Source of the DNA: CBDFKY01 sp965248995
Lineage (GTDB): Bacteria > Pseudomonadota > Alphaproteobacteria > Rickettsiales > UBA998
DNA: 64,000 nucleotides
NCBI GenBank assembly: GCA_965248995.1
Contig: CBDFKY010000016.1
Span: 62,001 to 126,000, forward strand
Direction of reading: 5' to 3'
The notes beneath the pieces are model-generated. The model was not told the origin of the DNA and did no database searches. It worked only from the letters and a program-made list of their open reading frames with translations. The translations under genes and the position numbers were made by a program. Positions 8,685 to 16,332 of this stretch are shown here, piece after piece. Each line of letters begins with the position of its first letter. Position 1 is the stretch's first letter.

Positions 8685-9776
8685 CTACGCTAGGCGTTGT
8701 AGTTTTTTGTACTCTGTAAGGCTTTCTCTTCCCCTCATAATGAACTTGGGTTTGTAAACATATTCCGCCTCATTGAATTCAAGCGGATCATCCGACATCC
8801 TGAACGTGGCTTTGAGTTTTTTGGAAAACTCCTCTTTCTGCTTAGTCACTTTTCCTCGATCCTTATCTTCCTTCCACCCGAAGTCTCCGGCCATTGCTAA
8901 TGCCTTAAAAATTGCCCATTGCGAAGTTGGGCGTTTGTTTCGTAGGTCTTTCATCCTGAATTGCTCAGGCTCAAGCCGTTCGAATTTATCTCGGCATGTT
9001 ACATTAATCATTTCATCAGCCGTGAACTCCAAAACAAACTCTCCCCAGGTAGCATTAGGCGGCGTGGGATAAAAATACTCTGACCCTGGCTTCTGGCTCT
9101 TGGGAACGAGACCGTCCACCCATGCTGAAATAATGCCAGCGGCAGAGTCTTTTACTTCCACTGCGCCAGCATCCGTGACTACCAGAAGATCATCAAGCCC
9201 CAGCAACTTTGCTTTCACTTTGGCTGATGTATTCATCACCGTATGGCTAAATAGCGATGCCTGAACCCCAACCAGAATAAACGGTGTGCCTTGGAATGAG
9301 AGTAGATTAACAACCTTATCCAGCACAGACGTTGTTCCAGCGAGAGACAAGAAAACAGGAAACTTGATTTCTGCCTGCGGATTGATCTGTCCGACCCGCC
9401 ATGTGTTAGGCACACCCTGAATGGCTTCGGTCAGCACATGGCAATGAGTGGCCTCGGCAACTTTATTCAGCAGCGCATTCGTATTTAGTCGATACAGTAT
9501 GATTTCTGCATTGTTTAGTGGGCGGCGGTCACAACGTCTGGGTTCAGACGTACATATGCCGATATGCTCATCTTCATGGGAAATCACGTTCATGTAGCAC
9601 CCACCCGCCTTGCCGCATGGCAGTGCCTGAGCACGGTTGTTCGTTATCTGCAACAGCGATTGTGGAAACACTCCCCATTCAGCGATTACACCCTGCAGCC
9701 CTTGAAGGTCACAGAGATTATGCCATGGCTGCTTCTTCAACGTGATGTTCTGTGGCTGTATGCTCATGTTCCTCAT
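8685..9776 (-). CDS. Unknown protein, last gene of the LexA-type operon
   Basis: I do not recognise this protein of about 364 residues. A cysteine cluster lies near the N-terminus (LPCGKAGGCYMNV, then GICTSEPRRCDRR; spacing C-x4-C-x15-C-x6-C), which could bind a metal. The middle is hydrophobic and beta-rich (FPVFLSLAGTT, FILVGVQASLF, LLVVTDAGAVEV). The C-terminal 110 residues are basic and mostly helical, ending in an FIMRGRESLTEYKKL tail that could bind nucleic acid. It overlaps the preceding gene by about 59 bp. The start is ambiguous (9776 or 9767). It is A+T-richer than the phage core, suggesting cargo. A superinfection or defence role is only a guess. Confidence 0.7.
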   Translation of the reverse strand: MRNMSIQPQNITLKKQPWHNLCDLQGLQGVIAEWGVFPQSLLQITNNRAQALPCGKAGGCYMNVISHEDEHIGICTSEPRRCDRRPLNNAEIILYRLNTNALLNKVAEATHCHVLTEAIQGVPNTWRVGQINPQAEIKFPVFLSLAGTTSVLDKVVNLLSFQGTPFILVGVQASLFSHTVMNTSAKVKAKLLGLDDLLVVTDAGAVEVKDSAAGIISAWVDGLVPKSQKPGSEYFYPTPPNATWGEFVLEFTADEMINVTCRDKFERLEPEQFRMKDLRNKRPTSQWAIFKALAMAGDFGWKEDKDRGKVTKQKEEFSKKLKATFRMSDDPLEFNEAEYVYKPKFIMRGRESLTEYKKLQRLA

Positions 9777-10932
9777 CGGATTTCCGTTCAATTACAAAGC
9801 CACGCTTGCGGAGCCATGTTTCAATCAAGTGCGCGTCTTCCTTGCGGTCAAAATTGGCCACGTTCGGTGTGCGGACTTTGACGGTGCGTGGTCGCTTTGC
9901 TTTTTCAAATTTCACTGAAAAGCTGGCCGACACCATTTCACCGTATGTCGGAAACTCACGATTGCGGGCTGCAAGGGAAGCAAAGAAGTCTTTTGAACGG
10001 TATGTCTGGCGGTCGTTAAACGGCCCACGAAACTGTACCTGGATTTCTGTCAGCTTCACTTCTTCCAGCCCAGGCACATCGGAACAAGCAAGAGCATCTA
10101 CCCCTTGCTTAATAAGCGGCGTGAGAGTGTATTTATCATCATTCGGGAAATGATCAACATCGCTAAAAAAATGCTCTCCGAATAATGACAGATACATTTC
10201 ACGCTCTTTTTTCGCGCCTGATTTATTGAAAATTGCCAACTCGTCGTTTTCATTATCGTAAATCACCACATCATGAAATTCAGGGCGGTAGAAGATGCTG
10301 CATGATTTCCCTTCCTCAATTTTCCCCTCTCGCTTAAATGGCATGCCGTGCCGTATCAGGAAGTAGGTTTTACTTTCCTCCTGCACAGGGAAAGCAAAGA
10401 TACGGCTGCCGATCCCACGCTTGTTCTGTTGGAACCATTCATCCATTTCTTTTTCCATGGTCTGACGCTTCTCAGCGTTTGGATTAAGTAGTTTGCTTTT
10501 TGTTTTCTTCTTTGCTTGGAAATACATGAATGATTTCGGAGTGAATGCCAGCATCTCGGCATGCGACCGCTTAAGCAGTTCCTGATCATGTAGCCATATC
10601 GCAATAGCAAGGTCGGCGGGTGTGCAGTCAGTTTCAACTGTAAGGTTCACGCTGTTGGCAAGTTCGTGGAGATTATCAAACTGCTCATCACTCGACATCT
10701 CCTGGATACAGTAAAGCGCATCGATCATTGGAATCGGAGTTTTTTCATTCGAATCCATCAGGATTGCTGCCAGCAGTTCGTAATCAAGCTCTCCGCTACC
10801 ATTAATGGCGAGAGTAAAATTCCGTTCGCTTAAATAGCCCTCGTATGGCTTAAGAAATGCAATCAAGCTCTTTGGCTTGATGGTTTTCAGCGCATCAGGC
10901 TGCGCGAACCTTCTTAGATTGTATGTACTCAT
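9718..10932 (-). CDS. Unknown protein, second gene of the LexA-type operon
   Basis: A 404-residue protein I do not recognise. The N-terminal 150 residues look helical. A Lys-rich segment follows (YFQAKKKTKSKLLNPNAEKRQ), then a mixed beta region (FAFPVQEESKTYFLIRHGMPF, DVVIYDNENDELAIFNKSGAKK) and a basic C-terminal segment (KRPRTVKVRTPNVANFDRK) before an acidic-His tail. No catalytic motif is evident. The ATG at 10932 has AGGAGG upstream and overlaps the repressor gene by 38 bp; its own end overlaps the next gene. The three genes therefore form one tightly packed operon, which suggests that the two unknowns act together and are controlled by the LexA-type repressor. Confidence 0.72.
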   Translation of the reverse strand: MSTYNLRRFAQPDALKTIKPKSLIAFLKPYEGYLSERNFTLAINGSGELDYELLAAILMDSNEKTPIPMIDALYCIQEMSSDEQFDNLHELANSVNLTVETDCTPADLAIAIWLHDQELLKRSHAEMLAFTPKSFMYFQAKKKTKSKLLNPNAEKRQTMEKEMDEWFQQNKRGIGSRIFAFPVQEESKTYFLIRHGMPFKREGKIEEGKSCSIFYRPEFHDVVIYDNENDELAIFNKSGAKKEREMYLSLFGEHFFSDVDHFPNDDKYTLTPLIKQGVDALACSDVPGLEEVKLTEIQVQFRGPFNDRQTYRSKDFFASLAARNREFPTYGEMVSASFSVKFEKAKRPRTVKVRTPNVANFDRKEDAHLIETWLRKRGFVIERKSDEEHEHTATEHHVEEAAMA

Positions 10933-11572
10933 TGGGACTTGCCTCCTGTTTTGTCATTACAGGGCTGGCCTTCGAGCATACATGCAAGACCTTCCCAATT
11001 ATTTTTAAATCATCCTCCGCTCCTACATGGATCGGTTGAAGTCTTTTGTTTTCAGGACGCAGTTCAATGCGATCATCAGAAATAAATAGGCGTTTGACTG
11101 TGGCGGAGTCACCCACCATAGCCACGATAATATCGCCGTGTTCGGCGATAGGTTGCTGGCGAACCACCACATGGTCGCCATCGTTAATGTCAGCATCAAT
11201 CATGCTGTCACCCTGCACAAGCAGAGCAAAACAATTCCCCCGTACCACAGAAGCATCCACCATCACTTCACCAATGCGGTTTTCTACTGCCAGAATCGGT
11301 GTACCTGCGGCTACCGTGCCAATGACTGGTACAGCGATCAGGTTGCTGCGTGAGGGCGCAAGAGATTTTAGGATTTCAAGTGAGCGTGCTTTACGTGGCT
11401 TGCGGCGGATATAGCCTTTATCTTCCAAGCGTTTTAGCAGTTCATGAACACTGGGCGGGCGAATGGAAAGCGCATCAGCAAGTTCTTTTACCGTAGGCGG
11501 AACGCCCAGCGATTGCATCAGCTGGGTGATTGCGTTTAACAGATTGGTCTGTGCCTCGGTAAGCCGTTGCAT
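10895..11572 (-). CDS. LexA-type self-cleaving repressor (probable prophage repressor)
   Basis: A 225-residue LexA/S24-family protein. The N-terminal winged HTH is TVKELADALSIRPPSVHELLKRLEDKGYIRR. The C-terminal protease has the Ala-Gly cleavage site in GTVAAGTPI (about residues 89-90), the catalytic Ser in VQGDSMIDADINDGD (about 123) and the catalytic Lys in SATVKRLF (about 160). All elements for RecA-stimulated self-cleavage are present, so DNA damage would be expected to relieve repression. No other repressor is seen in the prophage. A perfect palindrome lies upstream. The ATG at 11572 has GGAG five bases before it. The C-terminal 25 residues extend beyond typical LexA. Confidence 0.9.
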   Translation of the reverse strand: MQRLTEAQTNLLNAITQLMQSLGVPPTVKELADALSIRPPSVHELLKRLEDKGYIRRKPRKARSLEILKSLAPSRSNLIAVPVIGTVAAGTPILAVENRIGEVMVDASVVRGNCFALLVQGDSMIDADINDGDHVVVRQQPIAEHGDIIVAMVGDSATVKRLFISDDRIELRPENKRLQPIHVGAEDDLKIIGKVLHVCSKASPVMTKQEASPNEYIQSKKVRAA

Positions 11573-11599
11573 CAATGCTCCATTATGAATTTCGTCGTG

Positions 11600-11615
11600 C
11601 CTAATAAAGATTAGG
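11600..11615. promoter_or_regulatory. Candidate operator of the LexA-type repressor
   Basis: A perfect inverted repeat CCTAAT-aaag-ATTAGG lies 28 bp before the repressor start and upstream of the rightward early genes. It is well placed to control both directions. A weaker related site (CCTTATTTTAATCT) lies about 20 bp further on. The intervening DNA is A+T-rich (aataatataag), as expected for a promoter. Binding is inferred from position and symmetry. Confidence 0.55.
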
Positions 11616-11663
11616 TAAGCGAATAATATAAGCCTTATTTTAATCTGTCAATTCCCTAACGCT

Positions 11664-11704
11664 TCCGACAGTTAGCAGTCCATCTCGGTAAGTAACCCCA
11701 TGAA
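11664..11704 (+). repeat. 41-nt repeated block, copy 1
   Basis: It consists of TCCGACAGTT, a 10-nt variable spacer, CTCGGTAAGTAACC, two variable bases and ATGAA. The same order and spacing recur at 14834-14874, so 29 fixed positions are shared. Both copies lie just upstream of + strand phage genes, which suggests a transcribed leader element. Downstream of this copy, a CCCC...GGGG hairpin and a possible 15-codon leader reading frame starting at 11700 are visible. Confidence 0.6.
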
Positions 11705-11722
11705 CACAAACGTGGGGAAACG

Positions 11723-11950
11723 ATGGGTATACTCAATCCAAACCTAATGACCGGCAAGGAACGCATGCACGAAATCGCCAGTATTCTAGCGATAGGAATT
11801 TTGCGTCTGAGAAAACGCCAGAAAGTGAACAATTCTCTGGACTTCAGAGTGCTTCGAAGCATTCATGCCGATGACGACGAACAAAGAGGTATTAACAATG
11901 AAAAACAATGTATTAGCGCAGCTTGCGAGTCTGCGAACCATGACGGGTGA
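11723..11950 (+). CDS. Small protein preceding the DUF2924-recombinase pair
   Basis: A 75-codon frame beginning MGILNPNLMTGKERMHEIAS and continuing ILAIGILRLRKRQK, then SLDFRVLRSIHADDD. Short proteins of this look (ERxxEIAxILAxGxLRLRxR...SLDF) are, as I recall, common just ahead of DUF2924 and serine-recombinase genes in alphaproteobacteria. Function is unknown. It overlaps the DUF2924 start by about 50 bp. Upstream AAACG is a poor ribosome binding site, so the start is uncertain. Confidence 0.5.
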   Translation: MGILNPNLMTGKERMHEIASILAIGILRLRKRQKVNNSLDFRVLRSIHADDDEQRGINNEKQCISAACESANHDG

Positions 11951-12344
11951 AGATCTACGCAAACTCTGGAATGACCTTTATAAATCAGAGCCGCCACGCG
12001 CAAATAAGCAGTACCTGACGAAACGACTGGCGTACCGCATTCAGGAAGTCGCCTACGGTGGAAATAGCGCAGATGTTGAAACACGCCTTACGGTCAAAGC
12101 CGAGGAGTATTTCGGCAGAGGTAAAAAACTCAAGCGCACGGAGAAAAGAGCCATCACCGGCAGTGTGCTGGTGCGTCTATATCAGGGGGTGGAATATCAG
12201 ATAGCGGTGCTCGATGACGGCTATCAATATCAAGGCTGCAAATACCGAAGCCTCTCCGCCATCGCGCGTGAAATCACCGGCATGACATGGTCAGGCAACG
12301 CTTTCTTTGGCCTCAACAAAAAACTGGAGACCGTGCATGAGTAA
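11898..12344 (+). CDS. DUF2924 family protein
   Basis: A 148-residue protein matching the DUF2924 pattern: LAQLASLRTMTGEDLRKLWNDLY near the N-terminus, RLAYRIQEVAYGG, and a C-terminal YKGxxYxVxVLDDGYxYxGxxYRSLSAIAREITG-like block seen here as VEYQIAVLDDGYQYQ followed by SLSAIAREITGMTWSG. Members regularly stand next to large serine recombinases and may assist DNA binding or recombination directionality; the actual role is unknown. The chosen ATG follows AAAGAGG and matches the family start. The 3' end overlaps the recombinase start by 8 bp. Confidence 0.85.
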   Translation: MKNNVLAQLASLRTMTGEDLRKLWNDLYKSEPPRANKQYLTKRLAYRIQEVAYGGNSADVETRLTVKAEEYFGRGKKLKRTEKRAITGSVLVRLYQGVEYQIAVLDDGYQYQGCKYRSLSAIAREITGMTWSGNAFFGLNKKLETVHE

Positions 12345-13713
12345 TACCAAGCCAAAAATTCGCTGCGCGATTTACACCCGCAAATCTTCCGAAGAAGGGC
12401 TGGACATGGAGTTTAACTCCCTGGACGCACAGCGCGAGTCTTGTGAAAAATACATCCAGATTCAAAAACACGAAGGCTGGGACATCGTCCCTGACAATTA
12501 CGATGATGGCGGTTTCTCGGGCGGCACTATTGAACGCCCAGCTTTGAAGCGGCTGATTGCCGACATTAAGGCGGGGCGCATTGACATTGTGGTGGTGTAT
12601 AAAATTGACCGCCTCTCGCGCTCACTGCTCGACTTCCTCAACCTGATGCAGGTGTTTGAAGCCCAAAAGATTGCCTTTGTTTCGGTGACGCAGAATTTTG
12701 ACACCAGCACTTCCATGGGCAAGCTGATGCTGAATGTGCTTCTCTCCTTCGCACAGTTTGAGCGCGAAATTACTGGCGAGCGCATCCGCGACAAAATCGC
12801 ATCCTCCAAACGTAAAGGCATGTGGATGGGTGGCCCACCACCGCTCGGTTATGACGTAAAAGACCGCAAGCTGATAATCAATGACGACGAAGCGGAAACC
12901 GTTCGCCTAATATTCGACACGTTTATCATGAAGCGGTCGATGAAGCTGCTGGTGGTGGAATTAAAACGGCTCGGTATTAAAAGCAAATTCCGCATCACCG
13001 CTACAGGCAAGCATGTGGGCGGCAACACCTACGATGCCGCGACCCTTTATAAACTCCTGAACAACCAGCTTTACCTTGGCAAAACCAGGCACAAAGACCA
13101 GATTTACGAAGGTCAGCACCTGCCGATTATCACGCAGGACACATGGAACACGGTGCATACGATTTTTCAAATCAGCCCACGAACGCGCGGAGCAGCTACC
13201 AAACGCAAAGTTCCTTCGGTGCTGCTCGGGTTGCTTAAATGCGGCGGATGCCAAAGCTCCATGAGTCCGAAACACACCAAGAAAAAAGGCGGCAAAATCT
13301 ACCGTTACTATGTCCCCAGCATGCACATGAAAGGCAAATGCGAATCCTGCCCCGTGAAGCAAATTGCCGCATCGGAAATTGAAAGCACGGTGTTGGAACA
13401 GTTGCATTACATTTTCAACGCACCTGAACTGTTGATTCAGGTCTGGAAGAATGCCACCCAGGAAGATAACACCATCACTGAGGAACATATCCGCGAATCC
13501 CTGGCCGATATCTTCCCTATCTGGCGGGAATTGTTCCCCGCCGAGCAGCAACGCTTGCTGGAACTGATACTGGAAAAAGTCATCCTCAACGAGGATTCGG
13601 TGGAAGTACGCGTGCGGGCGGATGGACTTTACTCGCTGATACGCGAGGTCAACGCATTAAAACCAAAGAACGAGGTCAATCATGAGCGAACCGCAACTGC
13701 GTGTGCAGGGTAA
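12337..13713 (+). CDS. Large serine recombinase (phage integrase)
   Basis: A 458-residue site-specific recombinase, the likely integrase of this prophage. The N-terminal resolvase domain holds AIYTRKSSEEGLDMEFNSL with nucleophile Ser17, plus the FSGGTIERPAL and VVVYKIDRLSRSLLDF arginine blocks. The recombinase domain (about 170-280) follows, then a zinc beta-ribbon: LLKCGGCQSSMSPKHTKKKGG with a second CESCP pair. A short helical region ends the protein. It is shorter than the phiC31 type but normal for the alphaproteobacterial DUF2924-linked group. The ATG at 12337 overlaps the DUF2924 stop, and the longer reading frame upstream is unlikely. Confidence 0.93.
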   Translation: MSNTKPKIRCAIYTRKSSEEGLDMEFNSLDAQRESCEKYIQIQKHEGWDIVPDNYDDGGFSGGTIERPALKRLIADIKAGRIDIVVVYKIDRLSRSLLDFLNLMQVFEAQKIAFVSVTQNFDTSTSMGKLMLNVLLSFAQFEREITGERIRDKIASSKRKGMWMGGPPPLGYDVKDRKLIINDDEAETVRLIFDTFIMKRSMKLLVVELKRLGIKSKFRITATGKHVGGNTYDAATLYKLLNNQLYLGKTRHKDQIYEGQHLPIITQDTWNTVHTIFQISPRTRGAATKRKVPSVLLGLLKCGGCQSSMSPKHTKKKGGKIYRYYVPSMHMKGKCESCPVKQIAASEIESTVLEQLHYIFNAPELLIQVWKNATQEDNTITEEHIRESLADIFPIWRELFPAEQQRLLELILEKVILNEDSVEVRVRADGLYSLIREVNALKPKNEVNHERTATACAG

Positions 13714-14086
13714 TATCATCTCCATCAAAGTGCCGCTGAATATGAAGCGACACGGTGGACGAAAATTCATCCTGATACCTAAGAATGTCCGCATTAACAG
13801 CCCACAAGGCAAGCCCGACGAAACCATAGTCAAAGCCTTGGCGCGGGCATGGATGTGGCAGAAAGCCCTGGATAGCGGCAAGTATAGTTCGATTGAGGAA
13901 CTGGCCGATAAAAACGACATCAACCCATCTTACATCTCCCGTATGTTGCGCCTGAACTTGCTGGCTCCTGGCATCAAGCAAGCCATTCTTGACGGTACGC
14001 AGCCGCGCACCTTCAACCTGCAAGGCATGCTGACACCGTTTCCTGAAAGCTGGGAGGAACAGGCGAAGTGTTTTGGCTTCAATTAA
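13682..14086 (+). CDS. HTH protein linked to the serine recombinase
   Basis: A 134-residue protein with an N-terminal beta segment (RVQGNIISIKVPLNMKRHGG) and a C-terminal helix-turn-helix (SIEELADKNDINPSYISRML, then LNLLAPGIKQAILDG). It ends PFPESWEEQAKCFGF, a tail I know from proteins encoded right after alphaproteobacterial serine recombinases. It overlaps the recombinase end by 32 bp. The constant linkage suggests a recombination-accessory or directionality role, but this has not been shown to my knowledge. Confidence 0.8.
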   Translation: MSEPQLRVQGNIISIKVPLNMKRHGGRKFILIPKNVRINSPQGKPDETIVKALARAWMWQKALDSGKYSSIEELADKNDINPSYISRMLRLNLLAPGIKQAILDGTQPRTFNLQGMLTPFPESWEEQAKCFGFN

Positions 14087-14146
14087 GCCACCGATGAATA
14101 TTCGCTGAGTTCATCAAAAAAAATCTCAAATTATTTTTCACCCGCA

Positions 14147-14172
14147 AAGCCGCTCTTAGAGCGGCTTTTTTC
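14147..14172 (+). terminator. Intrinsic terminator after the integration genes
   Basis: The stem AAGCCGCTC/GAGCGGCTT has a short loop and a run of six Ts on the + strand. It closes the DUF2924-recombinase-HTH operon. The remainder of 14087-14278 holds no gene; it is the leader of the sigma-like gene. Confidence 0.85.
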
Positions 14173-14278
14173 GTTTCTGGCTTCCGCATGAAGTTCTCAG
14201 ATCACCCCCTCCAACGAGTTTTCGTCGGCTCGGTTGTCCCGTCCCCGTGGCGGTTAATCAACCGAAAAGGCGAAACTT

Positions 14279-14830
14279 ATGAAGAGCTTAAATCGTTATG
14301 AAGGCATTGACAAATATGTAGTTAACCAAGTCCGTTACCACGCACGCAAGCTTGTACGACATCCAAGCATCCACAGCATGGAAATTGAAGATATCGAGCA
14401 GGAATTAATGCTCGATGTCCTGAGCCGTACCCAGGCTTACGACCCAGAGAAAGCCAGCTGGCGCACCTTCGTGGATCGCATCCTCAACCATAAAATCGCA
14501 AACCTGATTGAAGATGCCAAAGCACTGAAGCGCGGCGGCGGTGTTCGGGCAATGTCATTGGATGCGCTGCTGGAAAACCCAGAAGGCGAAGATGACGAGC
14601 ATCCCGATCCTGCGGGTGATCCCACGGAAGCCATGCACCTTGCCATTGATCTGAAGCAAGCCATGCAGGTGCTTCCCCAGTCGCTTGTGGTGCTGATGTT
14701 TCAGCTTGGCGAACATAACCCAAGCGAACTCTCCCGCATGACCCGTGTGCCTCGCGCCACGCTCTACGGATCAATTAACACCCTGCGTGGAACGCTGCGT
14801 GAGCAAGGCGTTCACCACTATCTGCATTGA
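14279..14830 (+). CDS. Sigma-70-like regulator (phage-encoded)
   Basis: A 183-residue protein with sigma-like architecture. The N-terminal half has a region 2-like helical segment (SMEIEDIEQELMLDVLSRT, then QAYDPEKASWRTFVDRILNHK). An acidic linker follows, and the C-terminus holds an HTH (NPSELSRMTRVPRATLYGSI) like sigma region 4. It could redirect RNA polymerase to phage promoters. AAGGCG precedes the ATG. It lies in its own unit between a terminator and the second copy of the 41-nt block. Confidence 0.75.
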   Translation: MKSLNRYEGIDKYVVNQVRYHARKLVRHPSIHSMEIEDIEQELMLDVLSRTQAYDPEKASWRTFVDRILNHKIANLIEDAKALKRGGGVRAMSLDALLENPEGEDDEHPDPAGDPTEAMHLAIDLKQAMQVLPQSLVVLMFQLGEHNPSELSRMTRVPRATLYGSINTLRGTLREQGVHHYLH

Positions 14831-14833
14831 GCC

Positions 14834-14874
14834 TCCGACAGTTTTCAAAGCCCCTCGGTAAGTAACCGAATGAA
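14834..14874 (+). repeat. 41-nt repeated block, copy 2
   Basis: This is the second copy of the TCCGACAGTT-N10-CTCGGTAAGTAACC-N2-ATGAA block, with spacing identical to 11664-11704. It starts four bases after the sigma-like gene stop and precedes the replication operon. The terminal ATG opens a possible 57-codon reading frame. Confidence 0.6.
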
Positions 14875-15043
14875 GGCAAAGAAAACATGCCGAGTCTTCG
14901 CGGAAATACAAGACCTCCCCAGGGAATACCGCGACCGCCTTGCTCTTTGGGCGGCGTCGAGGCTCGGCAGCCGAAGTGACGCACCAAAGAGCATTTTTAA
15001 CCGAAACCAAGGAGGCCGTAATGAACGCAAAAACACTCAATGA
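14870..15043 (+). CDS. Possible 57-residue protein ahead of the replication operon
   Basis: The ATG inside the repeated block opens a short frame reading MKAKKTCRVFAEIQDLPREY, then RDRLALWAASRLGSRSDAP, ending NERKNTQ. The amphipathic middle looks protein-like. There is no clear ribosome binding site, and its end overlaps the well-supported next gene by 23 bp. It may instead be leader RNA. Confidence 0.3.
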   Translation: MKAKKTCRVFAEIQDLPREYRDRLALWAASRLGSRSDAPKSIFNRNQGGRNERKNTQ

Positions 15044-15182
15044 AATCTTCGACACGCCCGTCGGGCAGTTGCTGGAGATGGAAGAAACCGAACTTCGCAA
15101 CCTGCTGACGAAAGCCGAGCTGCTCTGCCGCTGGCTGCGTGGTGTGCTGCGCCTGAAATCAAGCAAAAAAGGAGCAAAATAA
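15021..15182 (+). CDS. Small conserved-looking phage protein (53 aa)
   Basis: A 53-residue acidic-then-basic protein starting MNAKTLNEIFDTPVGQLLEM and ending in a Lys-rich tail. AGGAGG precedes the ATG at 15021 with good spacing. The longer frame upstream (from 14940) has no such signal. The stop overlaps the next start (TAATG). No function is recognised. It is the first clear gene of the replication operon. Confidence 0.65.
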   Translation: MNAKTLNEIFDTPVGQLLEMEETELRNLLTKAELLCRWLRGVLRLKSSKKGAK

Positions 15183-15475
15183 TGTTTAAATCCAAACTCG
15201 AAAAACTACTCAAAGACGATTATCTGGCAAAAAAACTGCCAGAAACTGTCCGTATCCCCGCGCTCGGTGCAGTTGCCGAAGATGTGGTTAAGCCGATTGA
15301 GCAGGCAACGATTGATGAATTGGTCTTCGCCGCGCAGGCGTTGGACAAGGAATCGGACGCACTCACTACACGCCTTTATGCAATTCGTCGTCTTTACCGC
15401 GAAGCACGCAGCAGAGGCGCACTCGGTAGTGAAAATATCCTTGATGCGCTTGCCCGCAAAGGAGGTGCTCAATGA
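15182..15475 (+). CDS. Unknown early phage protein (97 aa)
   Basis: A helical 97-residue protein (KLEKLLKDDYLAKKLPETV near the start, ELVFAAQALDKESDALTTRL in the middle). It has an AAAGGAG ribosome binding site and overlaps the ATPase gene by 4 bp (ATGA). I do not recognise it. The coupling suggests a role with the recombination ATPase and SSB-like protein. Confidence 0.75.
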   Translation: MFKSKLEKLLKDDYLAKKLPETVRIPALGAVAEDVVKPIEQATIDELVFAAQALDKESDALTTRLYAIRRLYREARSRGALGSENILDALARKGGAQ

Positions 15476-16329
15476 CGCTCCCCATCATCAGTGCCGACGA
15501 ACGCCTGAAGGAAACCAAAGGCATCAAAGGCTGCATTTTTGGCAAAAGCGGCATCGGCAAAACGTCCCTGTTATGGACGATGCCAGCCGAAACCACGCTG
15601 TTCTTTGACCTCGAAGCCGGAGATCTGGCGATTGAGGGTTGGCAAGGCGATACCATCCGCCCGCGCACCTGGCAGGAATGCCGTGATTTCGCGGTGTTTA
15701 TCGGTGGCGCAAACCCGTCCTTACGCGACGATCAGCCCTACAGTCCCGCCCACTACGCCGCCGTGTGTGAACGCTACGGCAACCCTGTGGCACTCGATAA
15801 ATACGACACCATTTTTATTGACAGCATCACGGTAGCCGGTCGGCTCTGCTTCAACTGGAGCAAAGGTCAGCCGCAGGCATTCAGCGAGAAAACAGGCAAG
15901 CCGGATACGCGCGGTGCTTACGGGCTTCACGGCCAGGAAATGATCGCGTGGCTCACCCACCTGCAGCATACGCGCGGCAAGAATATCTGGTTCGTCGGCA
16001 TCCTCGACGAGAAGCTGGATGATTTTAACCGCCGCGTTTATCAGCCGCAGATTGAGGGCAGCAAAACTGGCCTCGAACTCCCTGGCATCGTCGATCAGGT
16101 GATCACCATGGCGGAAATGCCGACCGAGAGCGGCACGTCCTTCCGCGCCTTTATTTGCCACACCCTCAATGAACACGGCTTCCCCGCGAAAGATCGCTCG
16201 GGACGGCTGGAGCTCATGGAGGAGCCGCACCTCGGACGGCTCATGGAAAAGGTCAAAGGCACGGTGCGGCCAGCCGCCGAACGCCTGACCCACACAATCC
16301 CTCAATCAACCGAAACACAAGGAGCATAA
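15472..16329 (+). CDS. Sak4-like phage recombination ATPase (AAA_24)
   Basis: A 285-residue RecA-fold ATPase. Walker A is GKSGIGKTS (residues 24-32), an acidic switch is DLEAGDLAIEGWQGD, and a Walker B-like strand is YDTIFIDSITVAGRL. The length and layout fit the AAA_24/Sak4 family, shortened RecA-like proteins that promote single-strand annealing with a phage SSB. The next gene encodes a plausible SSB partner. It is coupled to the preceding gene by an ATGA overlap. Confidence 0.8.
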   Translation: MTLPIISADERLKETKGIKGCIFGKSGIGKTSLLWTMPAETTLFFDLEAGDLAIEGWQGDTIRPRTWQECRDFAVFIGGANPSLRDDQPYSPAHYAAVCERYGNPVALDKYDTIFIDSITVAGRLCFNWSKGQPQAFSEKTGKPDTRGAYGLHGQEMIAWLTHLQHTRGKNIWFVGILDEKLDDFNRRVYQPQIEGSKTGLELPGIVDQVITMAEMPTESGTSFRAFICHTLNEHGFPAKDRSGRLELMEEPHLGRLMEKVKGTVRPAAERLTHTIPQSTETQGA

Positions 16330-16332
16330 TTT

